Shown in pieces: positions 36,748-45,319 of a DNA stretch of 64,000 nucleotides. The notes beneath the pieces were generated by a model. It was not told the origin of the DNA and ran no database searches. It worked only from the letters and a program-made list of their open reading frames with translations. The stretch spans positions 1-64,000 of the forward strand of contig JBBAAO010000004.1 of assembly GCA_041658205.1 (NCBI GenBank). The letters run 5' to 3'. This DNA comes from Bacteroidota bacterium (GTDB taxonomy: Bacteria; Bacteroidota; Ignavibacteria; UBA10030; UBA8401). The position numbers and the translations under genes were made by a program. Within the stretch, counting starts at the first letter, position 1. Each line of letters opens with the position of its first letter.

Positions 36748-37020
36748 TTATAAGGTTGGCGCAATTACCGCCATTGCTTCTGCCGAAGTTCTAACCGGAA
36801 TTATCTCGAATCCCACTATATCCTTCCATTGGTCGGTCCATTTTGAAAACAGTGCATAATCTTCCGTTTCGATCAATTGAAAACATTTCGTGAATTCTAA
36901 ATCAACCCAACTTGATACATAATTCAATCCCTCCGGTAACATCCTTCCTCGTTCTTTCGATCGTTGGTAAACAGCTTTTGCGCCAACCGTTTTGAATTTT
37001 TCGTAAACCATATATAACAT
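36748..37020 (-). CDS. DUF3303-family protein
   Basis: A 90-residue protein matching DUF3303: MLYMVYEKFK at the start, ERGRMLPEGLNYVSSWVD in the middle, CFQLIETEDYALFSKWTDQWKDIVGFEIIPVRTSAEAMA towards the end. The family is a small ferredoxin-like (alpha/beta barrel dimer) fold of unknown function. It is cytoplasmic and complete in length. It starts 31 bp from the cassette edge. Confidence 0.85.
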   Translation of the reverse strand: MLYMVYEKFKTVGAKAVYQRSKERGRMLPEGLNYVSSWVDLEFTKCFQLIETEDYALFSKWTDQWKDIVGFEIIPVRTSAEAMAVIAPTL

Positions 37021-37051
37021 TGTTCACCTTCGTAGAATATTTTTATTTGCC

Positions 37052-37216
37052 GCCTAACGGACTGGAACTAAACTGCGTGCAAACGTTCCAGCGCGCTGGA
37101 TTGTGTTTTTAAATTGCTGACAACTATCGCTGTCATAAGTTGTCATTTGAGAACTCAACACTTAATATTCAAAGCGCGTCGCGGTTTGCACGTCATGTTT
37201 GAGTGACTGGTTAGCC
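37052..37216 (-). repeat. attC 23
   Basis: Boxes GCCTAAC/GTTAGCC; AAACTG-type arms; loop class III. Site of a family A cassette. Confidence 0.97.
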
Positions 37217-37390
37217 CGCTAAAACTATTTTTTGAAACGCTACACTGCTGGCGGCTGGCGTAAGCCACGTTGAATTGAACAACAACTTTTGAATGTTAAA
37301 GAGTGTTTATTTGCTTTTATTGATTTTACAACAAATCTCAAATTGAACTACACAACTTGAGCAACATTTTATTTTGCCGCCAGCAGAGCG
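37217..37390. repeat. Gene-less cassette, family A
   Basis: A 174-bp copy with the CTGCTGGCGG/CCGCCAGCAG inverted repeat. Directly followed by another copy of the same family. No gene is visible. Confidence 0.82.
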
Positions 37391-37555
37391 GGCTAACGGA
37401 CTGGAACTAAACTGCGTGCAAACGTTCCAGCGCGTTGGATAATGTTTTTATATTGCTGATAACAGTTCGTATCGTAAGTTGTCGATTGAGGACACAACAC
37501 TCAAAACTTAAAGCGCGTCGCGGTTTGCACGTCATGTTTGAGTGACTGGTTAGCC
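37391..37555 (-). repeat. attC 24
   Basis: Boxes GGCTAAC/GTTAGCC; AAACTG-type arms; loop class III. Site of a family A cassette. Confidence 0.97.
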
Positions 37556-37730
37556 CGCTAAAACTAATTTTTTGAAACGCTACACTGCTGGCGGCTGGCG
37601 TAAGCCACATTTAATTAAACAACAATTTTTGAATGTTAAAGAACTGTTTATTTGTTTTTTTGATTTTGCAACAAATCTCAAATTGAATTACAAAACTTGA
37701 GCAACATTTTAATTTGCCGCCAGCAGAGCG
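37556..37730. repeat. Gene-less cassette, family A
   Basis: A 175-bp copy in tandem with the previous one. It shares private changes (CACATTTAATTAAACAAC, TTTTAATTTGCCGCC) with the distant copy at 57954-58126, so those two are closest relatives despite 20 kb separation. Confidence 0.82.
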
Positions 37731-37895
37731 GGCTAACGGACTGGAGCTAAGCTGCGTTGCAACGTTCCAGCGCGTTGGATTAAAAGTTTAAAATAAAAAT
37801 GTGCTTTCGTATCGTAAGCTGTATTTAGAAATCTCAACACTCAAAAACTTTTGCGCGGCGGCGGTTGCAACGTCTGCTTGAGCGACTGGTTAGCC
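37731..37895 (-). repeat. attC 25
   Basis: Boxes GGCTAAC/GTTAGCC; arms AAGCTGCGTTGCAAC and GTTGCAACGTCTGCTT matched but for one base; loop class III variant. Site of the cassette 37914-38180. Confidence 0.96.
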
Positions 37896-37913
37896 CGCTG
37901 GACATTAAATCTA

Positions 37914-38180
37914 TTAAAAACAACCTGCCTGTTTTAACACATCAATTAACTTCCATATTGGTAAATCTAATGAAATATCTAACTTCATTTTGAAATGAGT
38001 TTCAAGTGAATTTCGTAATTCTTGTTCGCTGTACCCAAATACATCATATACTGTTGCTTTGTCAGAAACAAAGTACGGTTGATATTGGGAGTCTGGTTCA
38101 ATAACATTGATTAGAATATCTAGTTCTCGTTTACGCTTGAGAGTCTCCGTTTGATCTTCATATGTATATTTTTCGTTCAT
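37914..38180 (-). CDS. Small cytoplasmic protein, unknown
   Basis: An 88-residue acidic, helix-rich protein not recognised (KRKRELDILINVIEPDSQY; YSEQELRNSLETHFKMKLDISLDLPIWKLIDVLKQAG). There is no signal or membrane segment. The C-terminal half may bind a partner through the amphipathic LPIWKLIDVLKQ helix. It starts 15 bp from the cassette edge. Confidence 0.5.
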   Translation of the reverse strand: MNEKYTYEDQTETLKRKRELDILINVIEPDSQYQPYFVSDKATVYDVFGYSEQELRNSLETHFKMKLDISLDLPIWKLIDVLKQAGCF

Positions 38181-38195
38181 CGTTCTTTGCCAGCG

Positions 38196-38360
38196 GGCTA
38201 ACGGACTGGAGCTAAGTTGCGTGGTAACGTTTTTACGCGAACGCGACCTTGATTAATTTACTGATAACTACCGCTACCGTATGTTGTGTTTAGAAATTTC
38301 AACGTTGAATACAAAATTCGCGTTCGCGGTTACCACGTCAACTTGAGCGACTGGTTAGGC
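38196..38360 (-). repeat. attC 26
   Basis: Boxes GGCTAAC/GTTAGGC; arms AAGTTG/CAACTT; loop class I. Site of the lipoprotein cassette 38368-39132. Confidence 0.97.
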
Positions 38361-38367
38361 GGCACAA

Positions 38368-39132
38368 TTACTTTCTAGAAAATAATTCTCCATCTGCATC
38401 AAGCGCACCTACTCCCGCAAACATTAAAGTATCCTGGCCATTAAATTCTACTGCACTATTCCAAGTATTAGTATTTGAGAATATTCTAAACATTACAAGA
38501 CCACTATCAGGATACGATGGCCAACGTTTATCCCTTCGAATTGAGAATACTCCCTTTTGAAAAACAGTATCCCTTTTATAAATTTCAAACGTACTATCAC
38601 GATAATAAATATGTTTTACTGTATACCCTACACTCTTTGGTGTTATGACGGATCCACCACCATAGCTCGCAATCCAATCCCAAATACCAAATATTAAATC
38701 TTTGCGTTGCTGTTGGTGTACAGATGTTATCGATACAGATAGAATGCCGGTAAAATTATTAGAGCGAAATCGAATAGATTTTATCGAACCAGAAAGTGAT
38801 CTATCAATTATAATAGATTTAGTGCCGGAAATAGTATCTTCTCGAAGTATTACACTCTTTGAATCATAAAGTGAAATAATTACTCTACCATTTGCATAAC
38901 TGACTGAGGAAACATTAATAATGATACTATCAGTACTGAATGATACTATGTGTATTGTATCTTTAGTATAATCAACTCCATTAACCACGTTCAAATAATA
39001 ACCAGGAAGATTTACTGTAGTTATAGACGTCGTAGGAGATGCGATATTCACCTGTTGAATTATCGTAGATTTTTCATCGCAACCAAAAATGATCATTGCA
39101 AATAATATTCCAACAAAAATAATCTTCTTCAT
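38368..39132 (-). CDS. Lipoprotein, unknown function
   Basis: A 254-residue lipoprotein. The signal peptide MKKIIFVGILFAMIIFGC ends with the lipobox IFGC. Residues ~30-150 are a beta-sandwich-like region rich in Ser/Thr/Ile. The C-terminal ~110 residues begin DLIFGIWDWIASYGGGSVITPKS and resemble lipocalin-like Bacteroidota lipoproteins (W-W-motif, then strand pairs). Ligand unknown. Confidence 0.62.
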   Translation of the reverse strand: MKKIIFVGILFAMIIFGCDEKSTIIQQVNIASPTTSITTVNLPGYYLNVVNGVDYTKDTIHIVSFSTDSIIINVSSVSYANGRVIISLYDSKSVILREDTISGTKSIIIDRSLSGSIKSIRFRSNNFTGILSVSITSVHQQQRKDLIFGIWDWIASYGGGSVITPKSVGYTVKHIYYRDSTFEIYKRDTVFQKGVFSIRRDKRWPSYPDSGLVMFRIFSNTNTWNSAVEFNGQDTLMFAGVGALDADGELFSRK

Positions 39133-39167
39133 ATTGAATTGTAATTGGTAGATACTTATTTTGTGCC

Positions 39168-39329
39168 GCCTAACGGACTGGAGCTAAGTTGCGTGCAAAC
39201 GTTCTAGCGCGCTGGTTGTATTTTTAGATTAAAAATGAGCCTGCGTATCGTAAGTTGTCATTTGAGAACTCAACACTTTCGCCAAAGAGCGACGGCGGTT
39301 TGCACGTCAACTTGAGCGACTGGTTAGGC
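39168..39329 (-). repeat. attC 27
   Basis: Boxes GCCTAAC/GTTAGGC; arms AAGTTGCGTGCAAAC and GTTTGCACGTCAACTT matched; loop class III with TTTCGCCAAAGAGCG. The gene at 39307 ends inside it. Confidence 0.97.
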
Positions 39330-39831
39330 GGTAGCGCTTGATTAATGTGGCAAAATAAATAAATGCTGATATTATCACACTGTTAAAAATATATTTGATT
39401 GGATACGATATTAACACACCGAACCAAGAGTAGCCGATAATTGCGCCAAGATACATCCCTTCTGAATCGGCTCCGTTTGCGAGTAAGTATTCAGGGTTTC
39501 GCTTCAACGTTAAAGCAACCATATCGGTAGAGTATTCTGTATTAATGAACGTCACATAAACAAAAGACAAAACACCAATAACAAAACCTGCCATTGTTAT
39601 AGAGTAAATATTTGTAAGCAATCTTTTTTTATTAGTGATATCAAATTTCAAATACTTTTTAAATTCATAATTAATACCGATTACAGATAAGAAGCAGAAG
39701 AAAAACATTAATACATCATTTGAAAATGAATGCCAATGAAAGTGTCTTTTGAGTGCGTAGTATTGCATCAGTATTAAACTGAACGATACCAGTGAATTAA
39801 GCATTGAGTATTTAACTACTATTTTCCACAT
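39307..39831 (-). CDS. Integral membrane protein, unknown
   Basis: A 174-residue protein with four predicted transmembrane helices (NSLVSFSLILMQYYAL; VLMFFFCFLSVIGINY; IYSITMAGFVIGVLSFVYVTF; IGYSWFGVLISYPIKY to SAFIYFATLI). The last seven residues (LTSRSS after RYR) and the TGA stop are read from attC 27, the stop using the extrahelical A of the L'' arm. Function unknown. Confidence 0.6.
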   Translation of the reverse strand: MWKIVVKYSMLNSLVSFSLILMQYYALKRHFHWHSFSNDVLMFFFCFLSVIGINYEFKKYLKFDITNKKRLLTNIYSITMAGFVIGVLSFVYVTFINTEYSTDMVALTLKRNPEYLLANGADSEGMYLGAIIGYSWFGVLISYPIKYIFNSVIISAFIYFATLIKRYRLTSRSS

Positions 39832-39851
39832 TTTAATGTTGTTTCGCTACC

Positions 39852-40022
39852 GCCTAACGGACTGGAACTAAACTGCGTGCAAACGTTCCAGAGCGCCGGG
39901 ATTGATTTTAAATTAAAAATGATACCGCGTATTGTAAGTTGTCATTTGAGAACTCAACACTCAAAGCTCAAAGCTCAAAGCGCGTCGCGGTTTGCACGTC
40001 ATGTTTGAGTGACTGGTTAGCC
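39852..40022 (-). repeat. attC 28, with expanded repeat
   Basis: Boxes GCCTAAC/GTTAGCC; AAACTG-type arms; loop class III carrying three tandem copies of CTCAAAG before GCGCGTCGCGG, which lengthens the site to 171 bp. Site of a family A cassette. Confidence 0.96.
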
Positions 40023-40197
40023 CGCTAAAACTATTTTTTGAAACGCTACACTGCTGGCGGCTGGCGTAAGCCACGTTGAATTACACAACAACTTTTGAAT
40101 GTTAAAAAACTGTTTATTTGTTTTTTTTGATTTTACAACAAATCTCAAATTTAACTACACAACTTGAGCAACATTTTATTTTGCCGCCAGCAGAGCG
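40023..40197. repeat. Gene-less cassette, family A
   Basis: A 175-bp copy with the standard ends and inner CTGCTGGCGG/CCGCCAGCAG repeat. No gene is visible. Confidence 0.82.
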
Positions 40198-40361
40198 GGC
40201 TAACGGACTGGAGCTAACCTGCGTGGTAACGTTCCAGCGCGCGGGATTCTGTTTTTAAATTTAAAATCTACTTTCGTATCGTAAGTTGTCATTTGAAAAC
40301 TCAACACTCAAAACTCAGAGCGCGTCGCGGTTACCACGTCAGGTTGAGCGACTGGTTAGGC
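40198..40361 (-). repeat. attC 29
   Basis: Boxes GGCTAAC/GTTAGGC; arms AACCTG/CAGGTT; loop class III. Site of the barrel cassette 40373-40984. Confidence 0.97.
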
Positions 40362-40372
40362 AGCAAGTTGTT

Positions 40373-40984
40373 TTATAATTGATAAACAGCGCCAATATTT
40401 AATGAATAATGAACACGATCCGAGTAATTAGTGTAATGCTTCCAAGCAATGTCTAAATCAATTTGAGGTAATACTTTTAATTGAAAACCAATTCCCAACG
40501 TATGCACAAAATAATTCTTATTAGGGAATTGAATGCTTGAATTAAACTCAGAAGAAGATAAATCGGACCACGTAACTCGAACTAAACCAATTCTTTCAAT
40601 TACATATCCACCACCAGAAGAGAAATATACTCTAAAATTATCGTCGGGAAGATCAAACAGCTTAAAATCAACAAATAATCTGGTTATTTGAGATGCTTCG
40701 CCAGTTGAATGTTCTACTCTATTTTCTGGAATCATTACTTCAGGCGAATAACGATTGAAAGAATAGTAATTGAATTCGATTGTTGGTGTGATTGACAATT
40801 GGTTTGTTAAAATATATTCAAGTCCAAAACCAGCATTTATACCAACATTCCAATTTGGATACAGATATGTTGTTTCATCAATAGAACCAAGCTGTGTTGG
40901 CGAATTGATACCGGAGTATATTACAACCTTGGGTTGAGTAAATACTGAAAAGGACAAGAGAAAAAATAAAGTTAATATTCTCAT
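40373..40984 (-). CDS. Outer-membrane beta-barrel protein
   Basis: A 203-residue exported protein. The signal peptide MRILTLFFLLSFSVFTQ is followed by regular amphipathic strands (WNVGINAGFGLEYILTNQLSITPTIEFNYYSF; FRVYFSSGGGYVIERIGLV; FVHTLGIGFQLKVLPQIDLDIAWKHY; VHYSLNIGAVYQL), the pattern of an OmpA/OmpW-like eight-stranded barrel with a typical final strand. It is probably a complete outer-membrane protein. Ligand unknown. Confidence 0.75.
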   Translation of the reverse strand: MRILTLFFLLSFSVFTQPKVVIYSGINSPTQLGSIDETTYLYPNWNVGINAGFGLEYILTNQLSITPTIEFNYYSFNRYSPEVMIPENRVEHSTGEASQITRLFVDFKLFDLPDDNFRVYFSSGGGYVIERIGLVRVTWSDLSSSEFNSSIQFPNKNYFVHTLGIGFQLKVLPQIDLDIAWKHYTNYSDRVHYSLNIGAVYQL

Positions 40985-41011
40985 TAAATATTGCTTCCAG
41001 TAATTCTTGCT

Positions 41012-41175
41012 GCCTAACGGACTGGAGCTAACCTGCGTGGTAACGTGCCAGCGCGTTGGATTGTGTTTTTAAATTTAAAATCTGCTTTCGTATCGTAAGT
41101 TGTCATTTGAGAACACAACACTTAAAACTCAGAGCGCGTCGCGGTTACCACGTCAGGTTGAGCGACTGGTTAGGC
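41012..41175 (-). repeat. attC 30
   Basis: Boxes GCCTAAC/GTTAGGC; arms AACCTG/CAGGTT; loop class III. Site of the cassette 41185-42042. Confidence 0.97.
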
Positions 41176-41184
41176 ACGCTTTAA

Positions 41185-42042
41185 CTAATGCTTATTTTCA
41201 AATGTAATTGAATTTGATGAAACGTATTCTCCTCGCAGCAAGGTAGTGAGCGTGTTTAATTCCTCTTGATATTTTGTTTTGTATTCTGCATCAAAACCAT
41301 AGCAACATAACCGATCTGGTTTTTGAAACCTGTATTTTAACATTATTGTATATTTTCCTGCTGGCAATTCTCTGAAATCATACATCCAAAGTTTCACTGG
41401 AGAATAATCAATAGTCTGACGTTCTGGTACACTAATTACATCATCTCTATCAGGGAATATTTTTTCACCTACACAATCAGTTCTCATCATAATTCGAGGA
41501 ACTATTGTTCCCTTGCTATCTTTGACTATAGCCTCGATTGGTTCAATACATTCAAAAACACGAAGCAACGTGAACGAAATGTCTGAATTATTTTGCATCG
41601 AAGCGTGAAGAGTAAGAAAACCTTCTCTAAATGTATAACAATCCAATTTTAACGTTAGAATTGGCTGTTTTGTATTTTCTTTTTCTATTGCCTTATGGTA
41701 ATTTTCAATATCGTTGGTGGATTCCACCCAAGGAACCTTTATCATTGCGTTACAAATGATTGTTTGGTTCAAATCATAAATTATCACTGTATCCGTTTGA
41801 GTTATGTATAAAAGACCATTAATTCTTAGAATGTGTTTGCCCATTGGTACATTATCAATGACATAATTACCATTTCCATCTACTAAGCTTCCAAGATTTT
41901 CATTTAGAAGATAAACTGAAAAAAGCTCAAATGATTTTTGGCCATCTTCAAGTTTCAAAGTACCCTTTATAGTCGCTGATGACCCACAACAATAGATCAT
42001 ACCGAACAATAATATTACTTTCTTTAATTTTGACATATTCAT
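41185..42042 (-). CDS. Exported protein with carboxypeptidase-regulatory-like domain
   Basis: A 285-residue protein with an N-terminal export signal (LKKVILLFGMIYCCG; the cysteines at ~18-19 could be lipidated). Residues ~24-95 form a carboxypeptidase-regulatory-like/TonB-plug-associated fold (ATIKGTLKLEDGQKSFELFSVYLLNENLGSLVDGNGNYVIDNVP in part). The C-terminal ~170 residues are beta-rich with a conserved-looking YTIMLKYRF strand. It starts 8 bp from the cassette edge. Confidence 0.65.
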   Translation of the reverse strand: MNMSKLKKVILLFGMIYCCGSSATIKGTLKLEDGQKSFELFSVYLLNENLGSLVDGNGNYVIDNVPMGKHILRINGLLYITQTDTVIIYDLNQTIICNAMIKVPWVESTNDIENYHKAIEKENTKQPILTLKLDCYTFREGFLTLHASMQNNSDISFTLLRVFECIEPIEAIVKDSKGTIVPRIMMRTDCVGEKIFPDRDDVISVPERQTIDYSPVKLWMYDFRELPAGKYTIMLKYRFQKPDRLCCYGFDAEYKTKYQEELNTLTTLLRGEYVSSNSITFENKH

Positions 42043-42050
42043 TTAAGCGT

Positions 42051-42215
42051 GCCTAACGGACTGGAGCTAAGTTGCGTGGTAACGTTTTTACGCGAACGCG
42101 ACCTTGATTAATTAATTTAAAACTGTTTCTGTCGTATGTTGTGCTTAAATATTTCAACTTTGAATACAATAATCGCGTTCGCGGTTACCACGTCAACTTG
42201 AGCGACTGGTTAGGC
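42051..42215 (-). repeat. attC 31
   Basis: Boxes GCCTAAC/GTTAGGC; arms AAGTTG/CAACTT; loop class I. Site of the T9SS cargo cassette 42226-43047. Confidence 0.97.
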
Positions 42216-42225
42216 ACGCAGCAGA

Positions 42226-43047
42226 TCATTTTAGCAAATACACTTTTTTTGTAATACTACCACTTGCAGTTAACAAACGTAAAAAATACATTCCTGAAGA
42301 TAGATTATTCCCTTCCAATATTATATTATTCAAACCACTGGAAGAAAATCGCTCATAAACACTCATCTTCTTTTGACCCAAAATATCGTACAAATCGATT
42401 CGGACGTTGGAACTTGTTGGAATTGAATATTGAATAGTTGTATTTGGATTAAATGGGTTTGGATAAACAACCAAACTTAAATAATATGTATCAATAATAT
42501 TATCATGGTTTTTGTCAACCTTTGTGATTATACGTTTCCCATTTATTACAACTTCTGTTAGTACTAAATAATAGAAAGCACCTTCTAATCTATACCACCC
42601 AATACTATCGATTAAATATTGATAAAAAGAACAATCAACACAACTCCTTCCATAAACAAATCCCCACGAACGTCTTTCAACGTTAAGATATGTGGTTAAT
42701 TTATTTTCGATACATTTACGAAAATAACCTCCCTTATCAAAAAACATATAATCTTTGGGCGCAGTAAAATCGTAATACAATATTTCCAATGAATCATACT
42801 TGGAGTAATGATATACCTTGCTATCTTCTTGTCTTAAAAACATTGTATCAGGATGTCCAATTGAACAATACACAAGTTTGTAAACTTTTCCGTTAATAAG
42901 CTCTTCGGATACAACTTTTATTTTCCCATGGGTATAGAGAGTACCAAATGTCCATTCATTACCTATATCAAGGGGTAAATATCCTGTAGTCTGCGAATTA
43001 AGGAAGACTATAAAGAATAAATTCAATTTTATTATTTTATTAATCAT
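42226..43047 (-). CDS. T9SS-exported protein
   Basis: A 273-residue secreted protein. The signal peptide is MINKIIKLNLFFIVFLNSQ. A ~175-residue domain starting YLPLDIGNEWTFGTLY follows. The last ~75 residues are a T9SS sorting domain (VVYPNPFNPNTTIQYSIP ... LSSGMYFLRLLTASGSITKKVYLLK). It should be carried across the outer membrane by the host T9SS, so the cassette depends on a matching host secretion system. Function of the passenger is unknown. Confidence 0.83.
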   Translation of the reverse strand: MINKIIKLNLFFIVFLNSQTTGYLPLDIGNEWTFGTLYTHGKIKVVSEELINGKVYKLVYCSIGHPDTMFLRQEDSKVYHYSKYDSLEILYYDFTAPKDYMFFDKGGYFRKCIENKLTTYLNVERRSWGFVYGRSCVDCSFYQYLIDSIGWYRLEGAFYYLVLTEVVINGKRIITKVDKNHDNIIDTYYLSLVVYPNPFNPNTTIQYSIPTSSNVRIDLYDILGQKKMSVYERFSSSGLNNIILEGNNLSSGMYFLRLLTASGSITKKVYLLK

Positions 43048-43068
43048 TTTCGAATGTATTTTCTGCGT

Positions 43069-43233
43069 GCCTAACGGACTGGAACTAAACTGCGTGCAAA
43101 CGTTCCAGCGCGCTGGATTGTGTTTTTAAATTGCTGATAACTATCGCTGTCATAAGTTGTAATTTGAGAACTCAACACTTAAAACTCAAAGCGCGTCGCG
43201 GTTTGCACGTCATGTTTGAGTGACTGGTTAGCC
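43069..43233 (-). repeat. attC 32
   Basis: Boxes GCCTAAC/GTTAGCC; AAACTG-type arms; loop class III. Site of a family A cassette. Confidence 0.97.
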
Positions 43234-43408
43234 CGCTAAAACTATTTTTTGAAACGCCACACTGCTGGCGGCTGGCGTAAGCCATGTTGAATTGCACAAC
43301 AACTTTTGAATGTTAATGAACTGTTTATTTGTTTTTTTTGATTTTACAACAAATCTCAAATTGAACTACAAAACTAGAGCAACATTTTATTTTGCCGCCA
43401 GCAGAGCG
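43234..43408. repeat. Gene-less cassette, family A
   Basis: A 175-bp copy with the standard ends and inner inverted repeat; small substitutions (CCACACTGCTGG, AACTAGAGCAAC). No gene is visible. Confidence 0.82.
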
Positions 43409-43571
43409 GGCTAACGGACTGGAGCTAAGCTGCGTTGCAACGTTCCAGCGCGTGGATTAAAGTTTTAAATTTAAAATGGTGTTTCGTAACGTAAGTTGTG
43501 TTTAGAAAACTCAACTTACAAAACCTGAGCGCGTCGGCGGTTGCAACGTCAGTTTGAGCGACTGGTTAGGT
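43409..43571 (-). repeat. attC 33
   Basis: Boxes GGCTAAC/GTTAGGT; arms AAGCTGCGTTGCAAC and GTTGCAACGTCAGTTT, one mismatch; loop class III variant. Site of the barrel paralogue. Confidence 0.96.
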
Positions 43572-43576
43572 TGCAG

Positions 43577-44113
43577 TTAAAAATTCCCGAATATTGCACC
43601 CACAGTTACTCCGTAAATATCGAATCTTCTATTAAACTCAAAGAATCCTCCCAAATACATTCCGAAATATTGAAACCTGAGTTCTAAATCTAATTCCAAT
43701 ATATTTGTTGTATACTTCTCTGATATAATCTCATAATCATCGTCAAATGGTCTGTAAAAGATAATTTTACCGCGTTTTATCTTTTCGCCATTTCCTATAC
43801 CATATTTCCCAACAACAAATAATTCGGGTAGATTACGAAAGGGTTGAGTGGAAACACCAATTAAACCAGAATATGAAGTAATCTTTTCGGGGGGTTCAAA
43901 TATCGATGGTTCATTATTGATAGTTCTATCAATTTTAATATGAAGGTAATACATGCTTAATGAAACACCAAGCCGTGCCACCGTTCCGCCGTCGTGGTCT
44001 TGGAAACCTCCTTGAGATAATCCAATTCCCATATTTCCATATACCACTAATTTTTCTGAGTCTTGGCAAAAGACATTTGTTATTACAACAATCAGTAAGA
44101 GAAATGATTTCAT
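43577..44113 (-). CDS. Probable outer-membrane beta-barrel protein (paralogue of 29244-29780)
   Basis: A 178-residue exported protein, same length as 29244-29780 and alignable end to end without gaps. The shared core includes GGTVARLGVS, EPPEKITSYS, QPFRNLPEL and LELRFQYFGMYLGGF; differences cluster in the presumed loops. The signal peptide is MKSFLLLIVVITNVFCQ. The cassettes have different attC arms (AAGCTG here, AAGTTG there), so they were either acquired separately or diverged long ago. Small outer-membrane barrel by inference. Confidence 0.65.
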   Translation of the reverse strand: MKSFLLLIVVITNVFCQDSEKLVVYGNMGIGLSQGGFQDHDGGTVARLGVSLSMYYLHIKIDRTINNEPSIFEPPEKITSYSGLIGVSTQPFRNLPELFVVGKYGIGNGEKIKRGKIIFYRPFDDDYEIISEKYTTNILELDLELRFQYFGMYLGGFFEFNRRFDIYGVTVGAIFGNF

Positions 44114-44131
44114 AGTTTGAGGTTTTCTGCA

Positions 44132-44295
44132 ACCTAACGGACTGGAACTAAGCCGCGTGGTAACGTTCCAGAGCGCGGGATTGTGTTTTTAAATTGCTGA
44201 TAACTGTTATTATCGTAAGTTCTCATTTGACAACTCAACACTCAAAACTCAGGGCGCGTCGCGGTTACCACGTCGGCTTGAGTGACTGGTTAGGT
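44132..44295 (-). repeat. attC 34
   Basis: Boxes ACCTAAC/GTTAGGT; arms AAGCCGCGTGGTAAC and GTTACCACGTCGGCTT; loop class III. Site of the cassette 44302-44736. Confidence 0.97.
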
Positions 44296-44301
44296 GCCAC
44301 G

Positions 44302-44736
44302 TTATTTTATTTTGAAGTACGATGATATTTCTGGTTCGAGATCAACATCCGTATTCACGCCAAACAATATTTTGGGCTTCAGAATACCATCGCACAATAT
44401 TACTCCAACTATTTCAGTAGATTTAAGACGTTCGAACTTAAAACTTCTCTTTGAATACTTCACTTCAATAATTTCCGCACTAGACATTACCATTTTTATA
44501 TTTTTTGATTTTAAGATATCCTTGAGATTATTAGCGTAATATTGAAAATCGCTAACAACTTCTTCAATGCCTGAATCTTCATATTTGGCAAGACTATCAA
44601 ACTCTGCTTGGTTAGGACCATAAAATATTGCCACTTTGCCGGAATAAACTTCCGAATTATGCTTTGTCCGTTTTTGAGCTACAAGGACAATGTTGATTAG
44701 TACGATTAACACTAGTATTGATTTTGTTGTATGCAT
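44302..44736 (-). CDS. Exported or membrane-anchored protein, unknown
   Basis: A 144-residue protein from the ATG at 44736; an upstream start at 44748 would lie inside the neighbouring attC box. The N-terminal hydrophobic stretch (SILVLIVLINIVLVAQ) is a signal peptide or anchor. The remainder is mixed alpha/beta (AIFYGPNQAEFDSLAKYEDSG; FKFERLKSTEIVGVILCDG). Not recognised. Confidence 0.55.
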   Translation of the reverse strand: MHTTKSILVLIVLINIVLVAQKRTKHNSEVYSGKVAIFYGPNQAEFDSLAKYEDSGIEEVVSDFQYYANNLKDILKSKNIKMVMSSAEIIEVKYSKRSFKFERLKSTEIVGVILCDGILKPKILFGVNTDVDLEPEISSYFKIK

Positions 44737-44746
44737 ATTTCGTGGC

Positions 44747-44907
44747 ACCTAACGGACTGGAGCTAAGTTGCGTGCAAACGTTCCAGCGCGCCGGCTATAT
44801 TTTTAATTAAAAATGAACTCGCGTATCGTAAGTTGTCATTTTAGAACTCAACACTTTCGGCAAAGAGCGACGGCGGTTTGCACGTCAACTTGAGCGACTG
44901 GTTAGGC
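44747..44907 (-). repeat. attC 35
   Basis: Boxes ACCTAAC/GTTAGGC; arms AAGTTGCGTGCAAAC and GTTTGCACGTCAACTT; loop class III, close to attC 27. Site of the third TA cassette. Confidence 0.97.
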
Positions 44908-44933
44908 AGCCTGTTTTAATTAATATTTACCAC

Positions 44934-44962
44934 TTGACTATATGTCAGATATGACATATCTT
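44934..44962 (+). promoter_or_regulatory. Promoter and operator of TA cassette 3
   Basis: TTGACT (44934-44939), a 17-bp spacer and TATCTT (44957-44962). The spacer is a perfect inverted repeat with arms ATATGTCA and TGACATAT (44940-44959), a likely binding site for the XRE antitoxin. Confidence 0.68.
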
Positions 44963-44970
44963 AATTATGT

Positions 44971-45303
44971 ATGAGCAATGATCATAAACCACTTGCCTGG
45001 TTACATGGTGAAGTAAAAACTCCGCCAATGTCACAAGCTGCAAGAATAGAAACTGGATTCCTACTTCGCAAACTGCAGCGTGGTGATTTGATCTCGCTTC
45101 CTTGGTCTCGTCCTATGCCATCAATTGGACCACGCTGCCATGAATTACGAATAACTGATGAAACTACAATTTGGCGGTTAATCTATCGTATTGATCCGGA
45201 TGCAATTGTCATTCTTGAAATATTTAAGAAAAAGACACAACAAACACCCAAAAATATTATTGACCAATGTAAAAAGCGAATTCGTTTATATGACGCTCAA
45301 TAA
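44971..45303 (+). CDS. HigB/RelE-type toxin (phage-derived Gp49-like)
   Basis: A 110-residue toxin. KTPPMSQAARIETGFLLRKLQRGD and MPSIGPRCHELRITDETTIWRLIYRIDPDAIVILEIFKKKTQQTP are typical of the Gp49-like HigB group (RelE superfamily ribonucleases). The toxin gene comes first and the XRE antitoxin second, the usual HigBA order. It runs on the plus strand, against the array, 16 bp before the antitoxin. Confidence 0.9.
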   Translation: MSNDHKPLAWLHGEVKTPPMSQAARIETGFLLRKLQRGDLISLPWSRPMPSIGPRCHELRITDETTIWRLIYRIDPDAIVILEIFKKKTQQTPKNIIDQCKKRIRLYDAQ

Positions 45304-45319
45304 ACAACAGGAATTATCT

